The notes below the pieces were generated by a model. That model searched no databases and was not told the DNA's origin. It saw nothing but the letters and a program-made list of their open reading frames with translations. Positions 7,859 to 16,366 of a stretch of DNA of 64,000 nucleotides are shown here, in pieces. Source of the DNA: Achromobacter pestifer. GTDB lineage: Bacteria; Pseudomonadota; Gammaproteobacteria; Burkholderiales; Burkholderiaceae_B. The stretch is taken from contig NZ_CADIJX010000004.1 in NCBI RefSeq assembly GCF_902859625.1, positions 1 to 64,000 of the forward strand, read 5' to 3'. Within the stretch, counting starts at the first letter, position 1; each line of letters starts with the position of its first letter. Made by a program: the position numbers and the translations under genes.

Positions 7859-9430
7859 GTGACTGATACCGCCGCCAACCGCCTCTCCCGCCTAGAGGCC
7901 AACCGCTCGCTGCTGACCCAGACGCTGCGAGGCATCGAGAAAGAAGGCCTGCGCGTGGACGAGCAGGGCATTCTGTCCCGCACGCCCCACCCCGCCGGCC
8001 TGGGTTCGGCGCTGACCAACGAACACGTCACCACCGATTATTCCGAATCGCTGCTTGAATTGATCACCGGCACGCATACGGACGTGGACGCGCTGCTGGC
8101 CGAATTGACCAACACCCATCGCCACGTCTACAGCGTGCTGGACCATGAACTGATCTGGAATCAGTCCATGCCCGCCACGCTGCCCTCCGAGGCGGATATC
8201 CCCATTGCCTGGTATGGCAAATCCAATACCGGCATGCTCAAGCACGTGTACCGCCGTGGCTTGGCGGAACGCTATGGCAAGACGATGCAATGCATCGCCG
8301 GCGTGCACTACAACTTCTCGTTGGCCGAAGACCTCTGGTCCGTGCTCGATACGCAGCCGGGTTCGACGCAAGATCGTCGTTCGCGCGGCTATATCGGACT
8401 GATCCGAAACTTCACGCGCTATTCCTGGTTGCTGATGTACCTGTTCGGCGCGGCGCCCGCGCTGGCCGCCGACTTCCTGCGTGGCCGCGAACATCCGCTG
8501 CATCGCCTGGGCGACCACACGCTGTACCTGCCCCACGCCACCAGCCTGCGCATGAGCGACCTGGGTTACCAGAACAAGGCGCAGTCGCAGCTCAAGCTTT
8601 GCTACAACGACCTGGACACCTTCCTGGGCCGTCTGTACGACGCCGTGACGCAGCCCTGGCCCGATTACCAAAAAATCGGCACGCATCGCGACGGCGAATG
8701 GATTCAGCTGAACACCAACGTCCTACAGATCGAAAACGAGTACTACTCCAGCATCCGCCCCAAGCGTGCCACCGGCCGCTGCGAACGCCCCATCACGGCG
8801 CTGGCGGAACGCGGCGTGCAGTATGTGGAAGTGCGCTGCCTGGATATCGACCCGGATTCGCCCGTGGGCATCGATGCCAGCACGAGCCGCTTCGTGGACG
8901 CCTTCCTGCTGTTCTGCGCGGCATCGGACAGCCCGTTCTTCCCTGCCAACGGCTACTGTCAGCGCAGCGCCGACAACTTCTCGACCGTCGTCAAGGAAGG
9001 CCGCAAGCCTGGCCTGACGCTGGACCGCGATGGCCAGTCCGTGGCGCTGACGCAATGGGGGCATGAACTGCTGGACCAGATCGCGCCCTACGCCGCGTTG
9101 TTCGACTCTGCCTTGGGCGGCAATGCCTACGCTGAGGCGCTGGCCGCGCAGCGCACCAAGCTGGACCAGCCTGACACCACGCCATCGGCCCGCCTGCTGG
9201 CGTCGTTGAAGAGCAGCGGCCTGTCGTTCCACGACTATTCGCTGGACCAAAGCCGCAAGCACGCCGAAACCTTGCGTGCGCAAGCCCTGCCCTCGGACCT
9301 GGCTGCGGCTTATTTGCAGGCGGCGGCACAATCCACGCAGGAACAGCAACGCATTGAACAGTCGGACACGGTGGATTTCGCCACCTACGTTGCCCGCTAT
9401 CAAGCGGCGCTGAAAGCCCCGCCCAAATAA
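7859..9430 (+). CDS. gshA: Glutamate-cysteine ligase GshA
   Basis: This ATP-dependent cytoplasmic enzyme joins glutamate and cysteine to gamma-glutamylcysteine, the first step of glutathione synthesis. The product is 523 residues, close to the E. coli type-1 enzyme (518). Typical segments are GIEKEGLRVD near the N-terminus (substrate and metal binding), TTDYSESLLELIT, and AGVHYNFSL with NLGYQNKAQS-like SDLGYQNKAQSQL further on. The GTG at 7859 fits the family N-terminus, and the frame open upstream overlaps the hydrolase gene. The second enzyme, gshB, is not in this window. Confidence 0.95.
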   Translation: MTDTAANRLSRLEANRSLLTQTLRGIEKEGLRVDEQGILSRTPHPAGLGSALTNEHVTTDYSESLLELITGTHTDVDALLAELTNTHRHVYSVLDHELIWNQSMPATLPSEADIPIAWYGKSNTGMLKHVYRRGLAERYGKTMQCIAGVHYNFSLAEDLWSVLDTQPGSTQDRRSRGYIGLIRNFTRYSWLLMYLFGAAPALAADFLRGREHPLHRLGDHTLYLPHATSLRMSDLGYQNKAQSQLKLCYNDLDTFLGRLYDAVTQPWPDYQKIGTHRDGEWIQLNTNVLQIENEYYSSIRPKRATGRCERPITALAERGVQYVEVRCLDIDPDSPVGIDASTSRFVDAFLLFCAASDSPFFPANGYCQRSADNFSTVVKEGRKPGLTLDRDGQSVALTQWGHELLDQIAPYAALFDSALGGNAYAEALAAQRTKLDQPDTTPSARLLASLKSSGLSFHDYSLDQSRKHAETLRAQALPSDLAAAYLQAAAQSTQEQQRIEQSDTVDFATYVARYQAALKAPPK

Positions 9431-9452
9431 GGCGTATCGTTAGGGTTTGGGT

Positions 9453-9481
9453 CCGCGCCGCCTGCCAGTCAGGCGGCGCGG
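9453..9481. terminator. Strong hairpin between gshA and lipocalin gene
   Basis: CCGCGCCGCCTG (9453-9464) pairs perfectly with CAGGCGGCGCGG (9470-9481) around a five-base loop, giving a 12-bp GC-rich stem 22 bases after the gshA stop. No T-tract follows, so it is either a weak or factor-assisted terminator or an mRNA stabiliser. Confidence 0.5.
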
Positions 9482-9511
9482 GCTCCGTCTGTCACCTAGG
9501 AGGTTATTCCC

Positions 9512-10030
9512 ATGCGCCGCACCGCAACATTCCTGTTGGCCATGGCAGCCAGCATGTCGGGAATCGTCCATGCCGCGCCGCCCATGCAGACCGTCCCGTC
9601 GGTGGACCTGAAACGCTATGCTGGCATGTGGTACGAAATCGCGAATTTCCCCATGTTCTTCCAGCGCGACTGCGTGGGGGACACCACCGCCGAATACACC
9701 GCGCATGCCGATGGCACCGTGGGCGTGAACAACCGTTGCCGCACCAAGGACGGCACGATCGATTCTGCATCCGGCACCGCCACGGTCGTTGAAGGCAGCA
9801 ACAACGCCAAGCTTGAAGTCTCGTTCGCCAAGCCCTTCAAGGGCGATTACTGGGTAATCGGCCTGGACCCTGAGTACCGCTGGTCCGTCGTGGGTACCCC
9901 AGATCGCAAATATCTGTGGATTCTGTCGCGTTCGCCGCAGTTGCCCAAGGAAGAACTGGACCGCGCGCTGGCTGCCGCCACCGCGCAAGGCTATCAATTG
10001 GACGAACTGCGCTACACGCCGCAGAAATGA
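9512..10030 (+). CDS. Exported lipocalin family protein (Blc-like)
   Basis: A bacterial lipocalin of 172 residues. A signal peptide with likely cleavage after VHAA is followed by the first-strand motif YAGMWYEIANFP (the GxW signature) near residue 36. WILSRSPQLPKEELDRAL near the end matches the conserved C-terminal helix region. E. coli Blc is an outer-membrane lipoprotein, whereas this one has no lipobox and should be soluble in the periplasm. Two cysteines (in QRDCVGD and NNRCRTK) could form a disulfide. AGGAGG at 9498-9503 is an almost perfect Shine-Dalgarno sequence. Role is probably lipid binding or membrane repair. Confidence 0.9.
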   Translation: MRRTATFLLAMAASMSGIVHAAPPMQTVPSVDLKRYAGMWYEIANFPMFFQRDCVGDTTAEYTAHADGTVGVNNRCRTKDGTIDSASGTATVVEGSNNAKLEVSFAKPFKGDYWVIGLDPEYRWSVVGTPDRKYLWILSRSPQLPKEELDRALAAATAQGYQLDELRYTPQK

Positions 10031-10043
10031 CCGCGGCAGGCGG

Positions 10044-10988
10044 TCAGCCTGCGTAGTCGCGCGCCAGCCGCACCACCGTCACGCCGGGCTTCAACTGGCG
10101 CAACGACGGCATGATCAGCGTGCAGTGGTCATAGGGGGTCACGATCGCCTGGCCATCGGCCCAACCGATCACAGACCCCGCCTGCTCCAGCGTTTCCAAT
10201 CCCGTCCACGGCTCTGAGAACCGCAGATCCATGGACGGCGCGACCACCGCGTCCGTCACTTCCAGCACGCGCTGCGCCAAGGGGTCAGGCAACAACCAGT
10301 CGGCCGGCACATCCGACGCATCCACCACGCCCGACTCGATCAGCATGCGCGCCACCATGTCGCGCGCCACATCGCGCGAGGCCAGTTCCCCGTGGAAGCC
10401 GCATTCAATCAGCAAAGCGCACGCCTCTTCGCGGGCGGGGTCGCCGAACTGCTCGAAATCGCGCATGCGCACGCCGTCCTTGTGGCCGGCGTCCACGATC
10501 ACGTGCTGCGGCGCCTTCAGGCGGCGTGCCAGTGCGATATTGCGCGGCAACACGCCCGTCAGCAGCAAGGGGGCACCCGGCTCGTGCATGGAATGCAGGT
10601 CCAGCAGCCAATCCGCGCGACGCACCCAAGGACGCAACGCGGCGCCACGCTGGCGATCCGGCGTGGTGGGGTTATCCAAACGCTCGGCGCTCCAGACACG
10701 GTTCATGTCTTCAGCAACGAAGCGCGATGCATCATGGTTGGCGTGGTCGAACCGGTCAAAAGCGTCCAGGTTGCAGAACGCCAGCGTCAGGCTGCCCCGG
10801 CGCGGTTTGATGCCAGCCGCCAGCAGATCCTTCAACGCCCAGGCGCCGCAGAGTTCGTTGCCATGCACCAACGCGGACACCATCAGCGCCCGGCCCGGCA
10901 CGCCTGAATCAAAATGCCAGACGCCCGGCGTATCGGTATTGCCGGCGCGTTCGGCGCTCAGGTCGGGAACGGGAAGCTTGAATTCCAT
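10044..10988 (-). CDS. Succinylglutamate desuccinylase/aspartoacylase family protein (paralog 1)
   Basis: A zinc carboxypeptidase-fold deacylase of 314 residues. Candidate zinc ligands are in VHGNELCG (His and Glu near residue 41) and LDLHSMHEP (His near 135). A catalytic Glu candidate lies in LIECGFHGE near 197. The family removes acyl groups from N-acyl amino acids such as N-succinylglutamate or N-acetylaspartate. It lies 77 bases downstream of a Bug receptor gene on the same strand, which suggests import and deacylation of one compound. It is clearly paralogous to the gene at 40356-41327, sharing the segments NTDTPGVWHFDS and GSLTLAFCNL. Confidence 0.82.
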   Translation of the reverse strand: MEFKLPVPDLSAERAGNTDTPGVWHFDSGVPGRALMVSALVHGNELCGAWALKDLLAAGIKPRRGSLTLAFCNLDAFDRFDHANHDASRFVAEDMNRVWSAERLDNPTTPDRQRGAALRPWVRRADWLLDLHSMHEPGAPLLLTGVLPRNIALARRLKAPQHVIVDAGHKDGVRMRDFEQFGDPAREEACALLIECGFHGELASRDVARDMVARMLIESGVVDASDVPADWLLPDPLAQRVLEVTDAVVAPSMDLRFSEPWTGLETLEQAGSVIGWADGQAIVTPYDHCTLIMPSLRQLKPGVTVVRLARDYAG

Positions 10989-11013
10989 GATGATGTCCGC
11001 TTTTCTGGTGAGT

Positions 11014-11057
11014 GCAGGTGCGTGGTGCTGGTACTTGTTGCAGGTGCGTGTTGCTGG
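11014..11057. repeat. Short direct repeat in leader of deacylase gene
   Basis: An 18-bp sequence GCAGGTGCGTGGTGCTGG (11014-11031) is repeated with one mismatch at 11040-11057, a period of 26 bases. It fills most of the gap between the Bug receptor gene and the deacylase gene. No function is apparent. Confidence 0.6.
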
Positions 11058-11065
11058 TGCGCGTA

Positions 11066-12058
11066 TTACTGCGCTTCGATCTTCGCCGCCTTGACCAGCG
11101 CGCCGTACTTCTTCGTTTCTTCAGCCTGATAGGCCACCAGATCGATACCCGGCTTGGCCACTTCGCCACCCGCTTCCTGCATCTTGGCGCGGAACGGCTC
11201 GGACTTCAGCGTTTCATCCAGCACAGTGCGCAGCTTGGCGACAACCGGTTCGGGCAAGCCGGCAGGGCCGTACAGCGCGAACCACAAGTTGATGTCAACG
11301 GACTCGAAGCCCGGCGTCGCGGCCAGCGGCGCGATCTCGGGCGCTGCCGGCGACCGCTTGTTCTCGGTCAGGCCCAGCGCCACGATGTTTCCGCTGCGCA
11401 CTTGCGGCAGCCCCGAGGACAGCACCAGCATGCCGTAGTCCAGCTGACCGCTCATCAGGTCCGTGACCAGCGGCGACACGCCACGGTACGGCACGTGTTC
11501 GGCGCGGGTGCTGGTGGCCTGGTTGATCATTTCGCCCGCCAGGTGCAGCGTGGTGCCCACGCCGGATGATCCGTAGTTGAAGGTGCCCGGTTCGGCGCCG
11601 CGCAGCTTCTTCAGATAGTCGGCAGCGGTCTTCACGCCCGAGTTCTTGCTGGCGGCCAGCAGCATCGGCTGCGACGCCACCAGCCCCAGGGCCGTGAAAT
11701 CCTTCGCGCTGTCGTACTTCACCGCCGTGTTGATCATGCGGGCAATCACCATTTCATTGGTGGAGCCCAGGAAAATCGTATAGCCATCGGGCGTCGCACG
11801 CGCCACGCGCTGGGCGCCGATCGTGCCACCCGCGCCACCGACGTTTTCCACGATCACGGTCTGGCCCAGGCGTTTGCCCAGTTCTTCGCCCAGCAGGCGG
11901 GCGGTCAGATCCAGACTGCCACCAGCCGGGTAGCCGACGATCAACGACACGCTGCGAGCCGGATAATCAGCGGCGCTGACGGTGGGTGCGGCAACCAGGG
12001 CGGAGGCGGCACAGAACGCAACAAGCGCTGCACGCAGCGGATGCAGATTGGACTTCAT
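11066..12058 (-). CDS. Tripartite tricarboxylate transporter (Bug-type) periplasmic receptor
   Basis: A 330-residue secreted solute-binding protein of the Bug/TctC family. The signal peptide ends near VSAAD, and the mature protein starts YPARSVSLIVGYPAGGSLDLTARL, the typical first beta-strand and ligand loop. VENVGGAGGTIGAQRVA and LHLAGEMINQ are other family segments. Such receptors bind carboxylates, and many are orphans without a linked TctAB permease, as here. The ATG at 12058 is preceded by AAGGAAG. The neighbouring LysR gene upstream and deacylase gene downstream suggest a small catabolic unit. Confidence 0.9.
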   Translation of the reverse strand: MKSNLHPLRAALVAFCAASALVAAPTVSAADYPARSVSLIVGYPAGGSLDLTARLLGEELGKRLGQTVIVENVGGAGGTIGAQRVARATPDGYTIFLGSTNEMVIARMINTAVKYDSAKDFTALGLVASQPMLLAASKNSGVKTAADYLKKLRGAEPGTFNYGSSGVGTTLHLAGEMINQATSTRAEHVPYRGVSPLVTDLMSGQLDYGMLVLSSGLPQVRSGNIVALGLTENKRSPAAPEIAPLAATPGFESVDINLWFALYGPAGLPEPVVAKLRTVLDETLKSEPFRAKMQEAGGEVAKPGIDLVAYQAEETKKYGALVKAAKIEAQ

Positions 12059-12206
12059 GTTTTCTTCCTTGGGGTGCTGGGGATGGACGGCGGTGCCGTC
12101 TCGTTTGAGGTTTAGCGCCCTATTTTCGGGCGCAGTCCATGTGCATGCCGTGCTGAAACGGCACATCTTCGTGCTTATTCTGCTTCCCGCGGGCGCCTTC
12201 GGCCAA

Positions 12207-13121
12207 TCAGGCCTTGCGGTTGGCGGTCGCTTCCCAGGCGGCTTCCGCCAGATCCGTCAGCCGGGCGCGCGGGCGGTACAGGCGCACCTCGAAAGCGATC
12301 TCTTCGCTGCGTCCGCCCAACGCGGTCAGCGCGCCCCGGCGGCAGTCGGCCGCCACCATGGACCACGGCAGCCACGCCACGCCCACGCCCTTGGCCACGG
12401 CGCCATGCGCCGCATCCAGGGAATCGCTGCGCACGAACGGCGTCAACGCATAGGGCGTGGTTTCCAGGCGGTCGCCGACGATGCGTTCCATCGCCAGGCC
12501 ACCGGTATAGGTAATCAATGGCACGGGCGTGCCGCCGTCTTGCAAGGCATAGCGGGCGCGGCCACGCGCGTCGACCTGGCTGACCGGCACCAGCTTGTCG
12601 GTTGCCAAGGTCATGTAGCGATAGCGCGCCGGGCTAAGCGGCACGGACAGGGCCGGGTGCTCGTAACAGCACAGCAGGTCCACCTTGCCTTGTTCCAGCC
12701 GCACCACCAGATCCTGCGCCTTGCCGGTGGACAACTCCACCTGCGTGCCTTCAGTCAGCACCTTGGGCGTGCGGTGCCGCAGGCGGGCGATCCAGTCCGC
12801 GACCAGCGTGCGGGCCAGGCTGCGGCCGGTGGCAATGCGCAGCACCGATTCGCCGCCCGCGCCCGAACTGCGGATGCGATGGCGCACCAGCCCCATCTGC
12901 TCGACCACCTGCGTGGCCGTCTTCAGCAGCGCTTCGCCCTCTGGCGTCAACGTGACCGGCAGGTGCTGGCGTTCAACCAACGGCGCTCCGGCCCAGGCTT
13001 CCAACGCACGAATGCGCCGCCCGAAGGCAGGATGCGTCACGTGGCGCAGCTCGGCCGCGCGCACGAAGCTGCCGGTACGCGCCAGCGCGATCAGGTCTTC
13101 AAGGAGTTTCAGGTCGGCCAT
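12207..13121 (-). CDS. LysR family transcriptional regulator
   Basis: A 304-residue LysR-type regulator. The winged HTH occupies the first about 60 residues (DLIALARTGSFVRAAELRHVTHPAFGRRIRALEAWAG, seen as ordered helices), followed by a type 2 periplasmic-binding-like effector domain. In place of the usual Ser-Gln-Ser-Ala-type recognition helix it has THPAFGRRI, a known subgroup variant. The ATG at 13121 is preferred to a TTG nine bases upstream. Transcribed in the same direction as the Bug receptor and deacylase genes, it probably controls them; the effector is unknown. Confidence 0.88.
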   Translation of the reverse strand: MADLKLLEDLIALARTGSFVRAAELRHVTHPAFGRRIRALEAWAGAPLVERQHLPVTLTPEGEALLKTATQVVEQMGLVRHRIRSSGAGGESVLRIATGRSLARTLVADWIARLRHRTPKVLTEGTQVELSTGKAQDLVVRLEQGKVDLLCCYEHPALSVPLSPARYRYMTLATDKLVPVSQVDARGRARYALQDGGTPVPLITYTGGLAMERIVGDRLETTPYALTPFVRSDSLDAAHGAVAKGVGVAWLPWSMVAADCRRGALTALGGRSEEIAFEVRLYRPRARLTDLAEAAWEATANRKA

Positions 13122-13167
13122 GAGGCGCAAGCTTACGCCATCGGCCGACCGTCCGGCAGGCGGCCGA

Positions 13168-14052
13168 TCAGCGGGCCGCCACCCCCATCATCGCCAGCGT
13201 GGCGCGGGTCAGATCGCTGGCCGGATCTTCAAGTTCGTTGACCAGGTCAAAGTGGTTGCAATGCGGCGTGGGGATGCGCGTGGACGCCAGGCCCGCCGCG
13301 TTCCAGGCGGCCTCAAACGCCGTCGTCTGGTTCTTGAAACCCTGTGTCTCCAGCCCTCCCACGGCCAGCAGCATCGGACCCGCGTGTTCGGGCAGATTGA
13401 AGATCGGGCTTTGATGCGCCGCCTGCTCGGGCGTCAACCGCAACCAGGTATTCGGCAGGATGTCGCACAGCGGCCGCAAATCGAACAGCCCGCTCAGCGC
13501 CAGGGTGCCCTTGATCACATCTTCCGGCACGCCGTACCGGGCCGGCCAGCCCGGCGCGACCAGCATCCCCGCCAGATGGCCACCCGCCGAACTGCCACCC
13601 ACGTAAATGCGGTCAGGGTCCACCCCATAGGCCGCCACGTTCTGGTACAGCCACGCCACGGCGGAACGCACTTCGCGCACCACTTCGCCCAGGGTCGCTT
13701 CGGGCACCAGCGTGTACTCCAGGGTGGCCACGGCGGCGCCTGCGGCGTTGAATGCCTCGGCCATCACCGGCGCGTCTTCCTTTCTCTGCGCGCGCCAGTA
13801 GCCGCCGTGGATGAACACGAAAAGCGGAGCCGGCGCGTGCGAGGCCGCGGGCAGGAACAGGTCCAGCCGTTCGTCCTGGCCCATGCCGTAGCGCAGGTCC
13901 AGCACGCCGGGCCGGCGCGTCCGCACCCGGGCCGACGACTCGGCATAGCGCCGCACGCAGGCATCAAAGTCGGGCACCGATTCCCGCGCGTTGTATTGGA
14001 CGTCGCGTTCGGCAATGGAGGAGAAGAAGAGGTCGATATCAGCGTTATGCAT
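13168..14052 (-). CDS. Alpha/beta hydrolase of the arylformamidase/esterase (HGGYW) type
   Basis: A 294-residue serine hydrolase. HGGYWRAQRKED near residue 87 forms the oxyanion hole in the hormone-sensitive-lipase and kynurenine-formamidase-like group. GGSSAGGHLAG near 160 is the nucleophile elbow, and HCNHFDLVNE near the C-terminus supplies the His. The N-terminal YNARESVPDF resembles formamidase-like esterases. The ATG at 14052 overlaps the end of the upstream GntR gene by eight bases, so both are probably one transcript. The substrate is unknown; it may act on a compound imported by the nearby Liv-type transporter. Confidence 0.85.
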   Translation of the reverse strand: MHNADIDLFFSSIAERDVQYNARESVPDFDACVRRYAESSARVRTRRPGVLDLRYGMGQDERLDLFLPAASHAPAPLFVFIHGGYWRAQRKEDAPVMAEAFNAAGAAVATLEYTLVPEATLGEVVREVRSAVAWLYQNVAAYGVDPDRIYVGGSSAGGHLAGMLVAPGWPARYGVPEDVIKGTLALSGLFDLRPLCDILPNTWLRLTPEQAAHQSPIFNLPEHAGPMLLAVGGLETQGFKNQTTAFEAAWNAAGLASTRIPTPHCNHFDLVNELEDPASDLTRATLAMMGVAAR

Positions 14053-14809
14053 GGCGGGCCTGCGGGTCGGGCTGTGAAATGATCCGTTCAATGAACTGCG
14101 CGGTCTTGCGGTAATGCGCCGCCAGCATCGCGACCGAACCTTCGACGTCGCGCGAGATCGCGGCGTCCAGCAGGTGGCGATGCTCGTCATCGACGTTGCG
14201 TTCCGGCCCGTAGGCCGTGGCGCCGGCGCGCGCCGGACGGCGATAGCGCTCGGTTTGTGCGTAGAGCTGCGTGGAAAGGTCCAACAGCCAGTGCGACCGG
14301 CACGCACCGATCAGCGCATGATGGAAATCCAGATGACGCGCCTCAAGCAGTTCTTCAAGCTCTTCGGACGGCGACTGAGCATCGCCCGCGCGCTGCGCGG
14401 CCAGCGTCAGGGCATGATAGGCGCCGACCAGCCGCGCTTCCCAGGCGTCGTCGGCGTTGGCCAACGATCGGCGCAACGCATCGCAATCGATCAGGATGCG
14501 GGTTTCACAGGCATCCCACATTTCCTCGACCGACAAAGGCGCGATGCTGAAACCGCGCGACGTGGTGTTGATGACCATGCGTTCGCTGCGCAGGCGGTTG
14601 AGCGCCTCGCGGATGGGGGAAAAGCTGCTGCCGTAACGCTGTCTCAGCAATTCCAGCCGCAACGACTGGCCCGGCGCGAAGACGCCGCTCATGATGTCCC
14701 GCCGAAGCAGGCGGTAGACCTGCTCGGACAGCGTGATTTCCTCTACTTCGGCGTTCCCGTCCGCTCCGGATTCGTCCTGGCGGGAAGCTTTGATCCTTGG
14801 CTTCAACAT
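14045..14809 (-). CDS. GntR family (FadR/FCD) transcriptional regulator
   Basis: A 254-residue regulator with an N-terminal winged HTH (QVYRLLRRDIMSGVFAPGQ, then SSFSPIREALNRL and ERMVINTTSRGFSI) and an all-helical FCD effector domain containing a likely metal or ligand triad (Asp in DACETR, His in HALIGACRSHW, His in DDEHRHLLDA). FCD members usually respond to organic acids. GGAGAGT precedes the start. It follows the Liv-type operon on the same strand by 107 bases and is a good candidate for its regulator. Confidence 0.9.
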   Translation of the reverse strand: MLKPRIKASRQDESGADGNAEVEEITLSEQVYRLLRRDIMSGVFAPGQSLRLELLRQRYGSSFSPIREALNRLRSERMVINTTSRGFSIAPLSVEEMWDACETRILIDCDALRRSLANADDAWEARLVGAYHALTLAAQRAGDAQSPSEELEELLEARHLDFHHALIGACRSHWLLDLSTQLYAQTERYRRPARAGATAYGPERNVDDEHRHLLDAAISRDVEGSVAMLAAHYRKTAQFIERIISQPDPQARHA

Positions 14810-14916
14810 ACTCTCCAGATGTCAGCGGCTTGCCCGCCGGCCCGCGTGCAGGCGGGTCATTCTACCCGCGCGTGGCCGCGGGCATGCCCGTTTCCGGGCC
14901 GGTTTCCGCGGCCGCT

Positions 14917-15609
14917 TCATATCCCCAAATACCGTTGCGCCAATTCGGGCTGCTGGGACAACTCGGCCGGCTTGCCCGACCACGCCACCTGACCCTTGTC
15001 CACGATGTAGTGACGGTCCACCAGCGTCGCCATTTCCGGCAGGTTCTTGTCAATGACCAGAATGGTCTGGCCCTCGCCCTTCAAGGCACGCAGGCAGCGC
15101 CAGATCTCCTGCCGGATCAACGGCGCCAGCCCTTCGGTGGCCTCGTCCAGAATCAGCAGCTTGGGATTGGTCATCAGCGCGCGGCCCACCACCAGCATTT
15201 GCTGCTCTCCGCCGGACAGCGTGCGCGAGGACTGGCCGCGACGTTCCTTCAAGCGCGGAAACAGCGCGTAAACGCGCTCCAAATCCCATCCACCCGACGC
15301 GGCCCGCGACGTCGCCACCAGGTTCTCCTGCACGGTCAGCGAACCAAACACGCGCCGCCCTTCCGGCACCAGCCCCACGCCCAAGCGCGCCACGGTGCTC
15401 GGGGCGGATCGGCCCAGCGTCTGGCCCCGGAACTGCACCGTGCCGCCGGTGGCAGGCAGCATGCCCATCAGGGTCTTGACGGTGGTGGTCTTGCCCATGC
15501 CGTTGCGGCCGATCAACGAAATCACTTCGCCTTCGCTGGCCTCGAACGACATGCCGAACAGCACTTTGCTGGATCCGTAGCCGCCCGTCAGTCCGTCAAC
15601 CTTCAACAT
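14917..15609 (-). CDS. livF: Liv-type ABC transporter ATP-binding protein LivF
   Basis: Second ATPase of a branched-chain-amino-acid-type (HAAT) ABC importer. The 230-residue product has Walker A GRNGMGKTT near residue 38, the ABC signature LSGGEQQ near 136 and Walker B LLILDEATEGLAP near 155, all in the LivF form. The ATG at 15609 gives the normal family start (MLKVDGLTGGYG) and overlaps the end of livG by 14 bases. It is the last gene of a seven-gene unit. Operon context points to an aromatic acid rather than an amino acid as substrate; this is inference. Confidence 0.92.
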   Translation of the reverse strand: MLKVDGLTGGYGSSKVLFGMSFEASEGEVISLIGRNGMGKTTTVKTLMGMLPATGGTVQFRGQTLGRSAPSTVARLGVGLVPEGRRVFGSLTVQENLVATSRAASGGWDLERVYALFPRLKERRGQSSRTLSGGEQQMLVVGRALMTNPKLLILDEATEGLAPLIRQEIWRCLRALKGEGQTILVIDKNLPEMATLVDRHYIVDKGQVAWSGKPAELSQQPELAQRYLGI

Positions 15610-16366
15610 GTTCTTCTCCCAGATAGGCTGCGCGCACCTCGGGATGGCGCCGCACCTCGTCGGGCGCTCCGCTAAATACCACGCGGCCGTACACCAGCAC
15701 GCTGATGCGGTCGGCCAAGGCAAAGACGGCGTCCATGTCGTGTTCGACCAGCAAGATGCCGTAATTGCCTTTCATCCCTTGCAGCAGCCGGGTCATGCGC
15801 GCCGATTCCTCGGGCCCCATGCCGGCCATCGGCTCGTCAAGCAGCAACAGCCTGGGCGAACGCGCCAATGCCACGGCCAATTCCAACTGCCGCTTTTCGC
15901 CATGCGCCAGATCAGCCGACCGCACGTGGCGACGATCCGCAAGCCCCACGTGCGTCAGCCACTGCATGGCCTCGGCCTTCAAGGTGGCGTCATGGCGCGG
16001 ATTGGACCATGCCTGAAACGCGCGCCCGTTCTTGAGCATGCGCGACAAGATCACGTTTTCCAGCGCGGTGTATTCGTGGCAAAGCTCGGTGATCTGGAAC
16101 GACCGGCCCAAACCCAGCCGCGCACGTTCAAACGCGCGCAGCGGTGTCACGTCCCGGCCGTCCAGATGGATGGTGCCCGAATCCGGCCGGATCTCGCCGC
16201 ATATCTGCGCGATCAGCGTGGACTTGCCGGCGCCATTGGGGCCGATAATGGCGTGGATTTCACCCGCCCGCACATCCAGGTCCACGCCGTTGGTGGCCAC
16301 CACCGCGTCAAAGGCCTTGCGCAGTTGCGTCAGGCGCAACAGGCTTGCGCTGGCGTCAGTCGGCAT
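15596..16366 (-). CDS. livG: Liv-type ABC transporter ATP-binding protein LivG
   Basis: First ATPase of the importer, 256 residues. Walker A is GPNGAGKST near residue 43. The LivG-specific FQITELCHEYTALENV segment is near 92. The signature position reads LAHGEKRQLELA rather than LSxGxQ, as is common in LivG, and Walker B is LLLLDEPMAGM. A GGAG sequence precedes the ATG. It overlaps the end of livM by 11 bases and the start of livF by 14, so the ATPases are translated with the permeases. Confidence 0.92.
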   Translation of the reverse strand: MPTDASASLLRLTQLRKAFDAVVATNGVDLDVRAGEIHAIIGPNGAGKSTLIAQICGEIRPDSGTIHLDGRDVTPLRAFERARLGLGRSFQITELCHEYTALENVILSRMLKNGRAFQAWSNPRHDATLKAEAMQWLTHVGLADRRHVRSADLAHGEKRQLELAVALARSPRLLLLDEPMAGMGPEESARMTRLLQGMKGNYGILLVEHDMDAVFALADRISVLVYGRVVFSGAPDEVRRHPEVRAAYLGEEHVEG

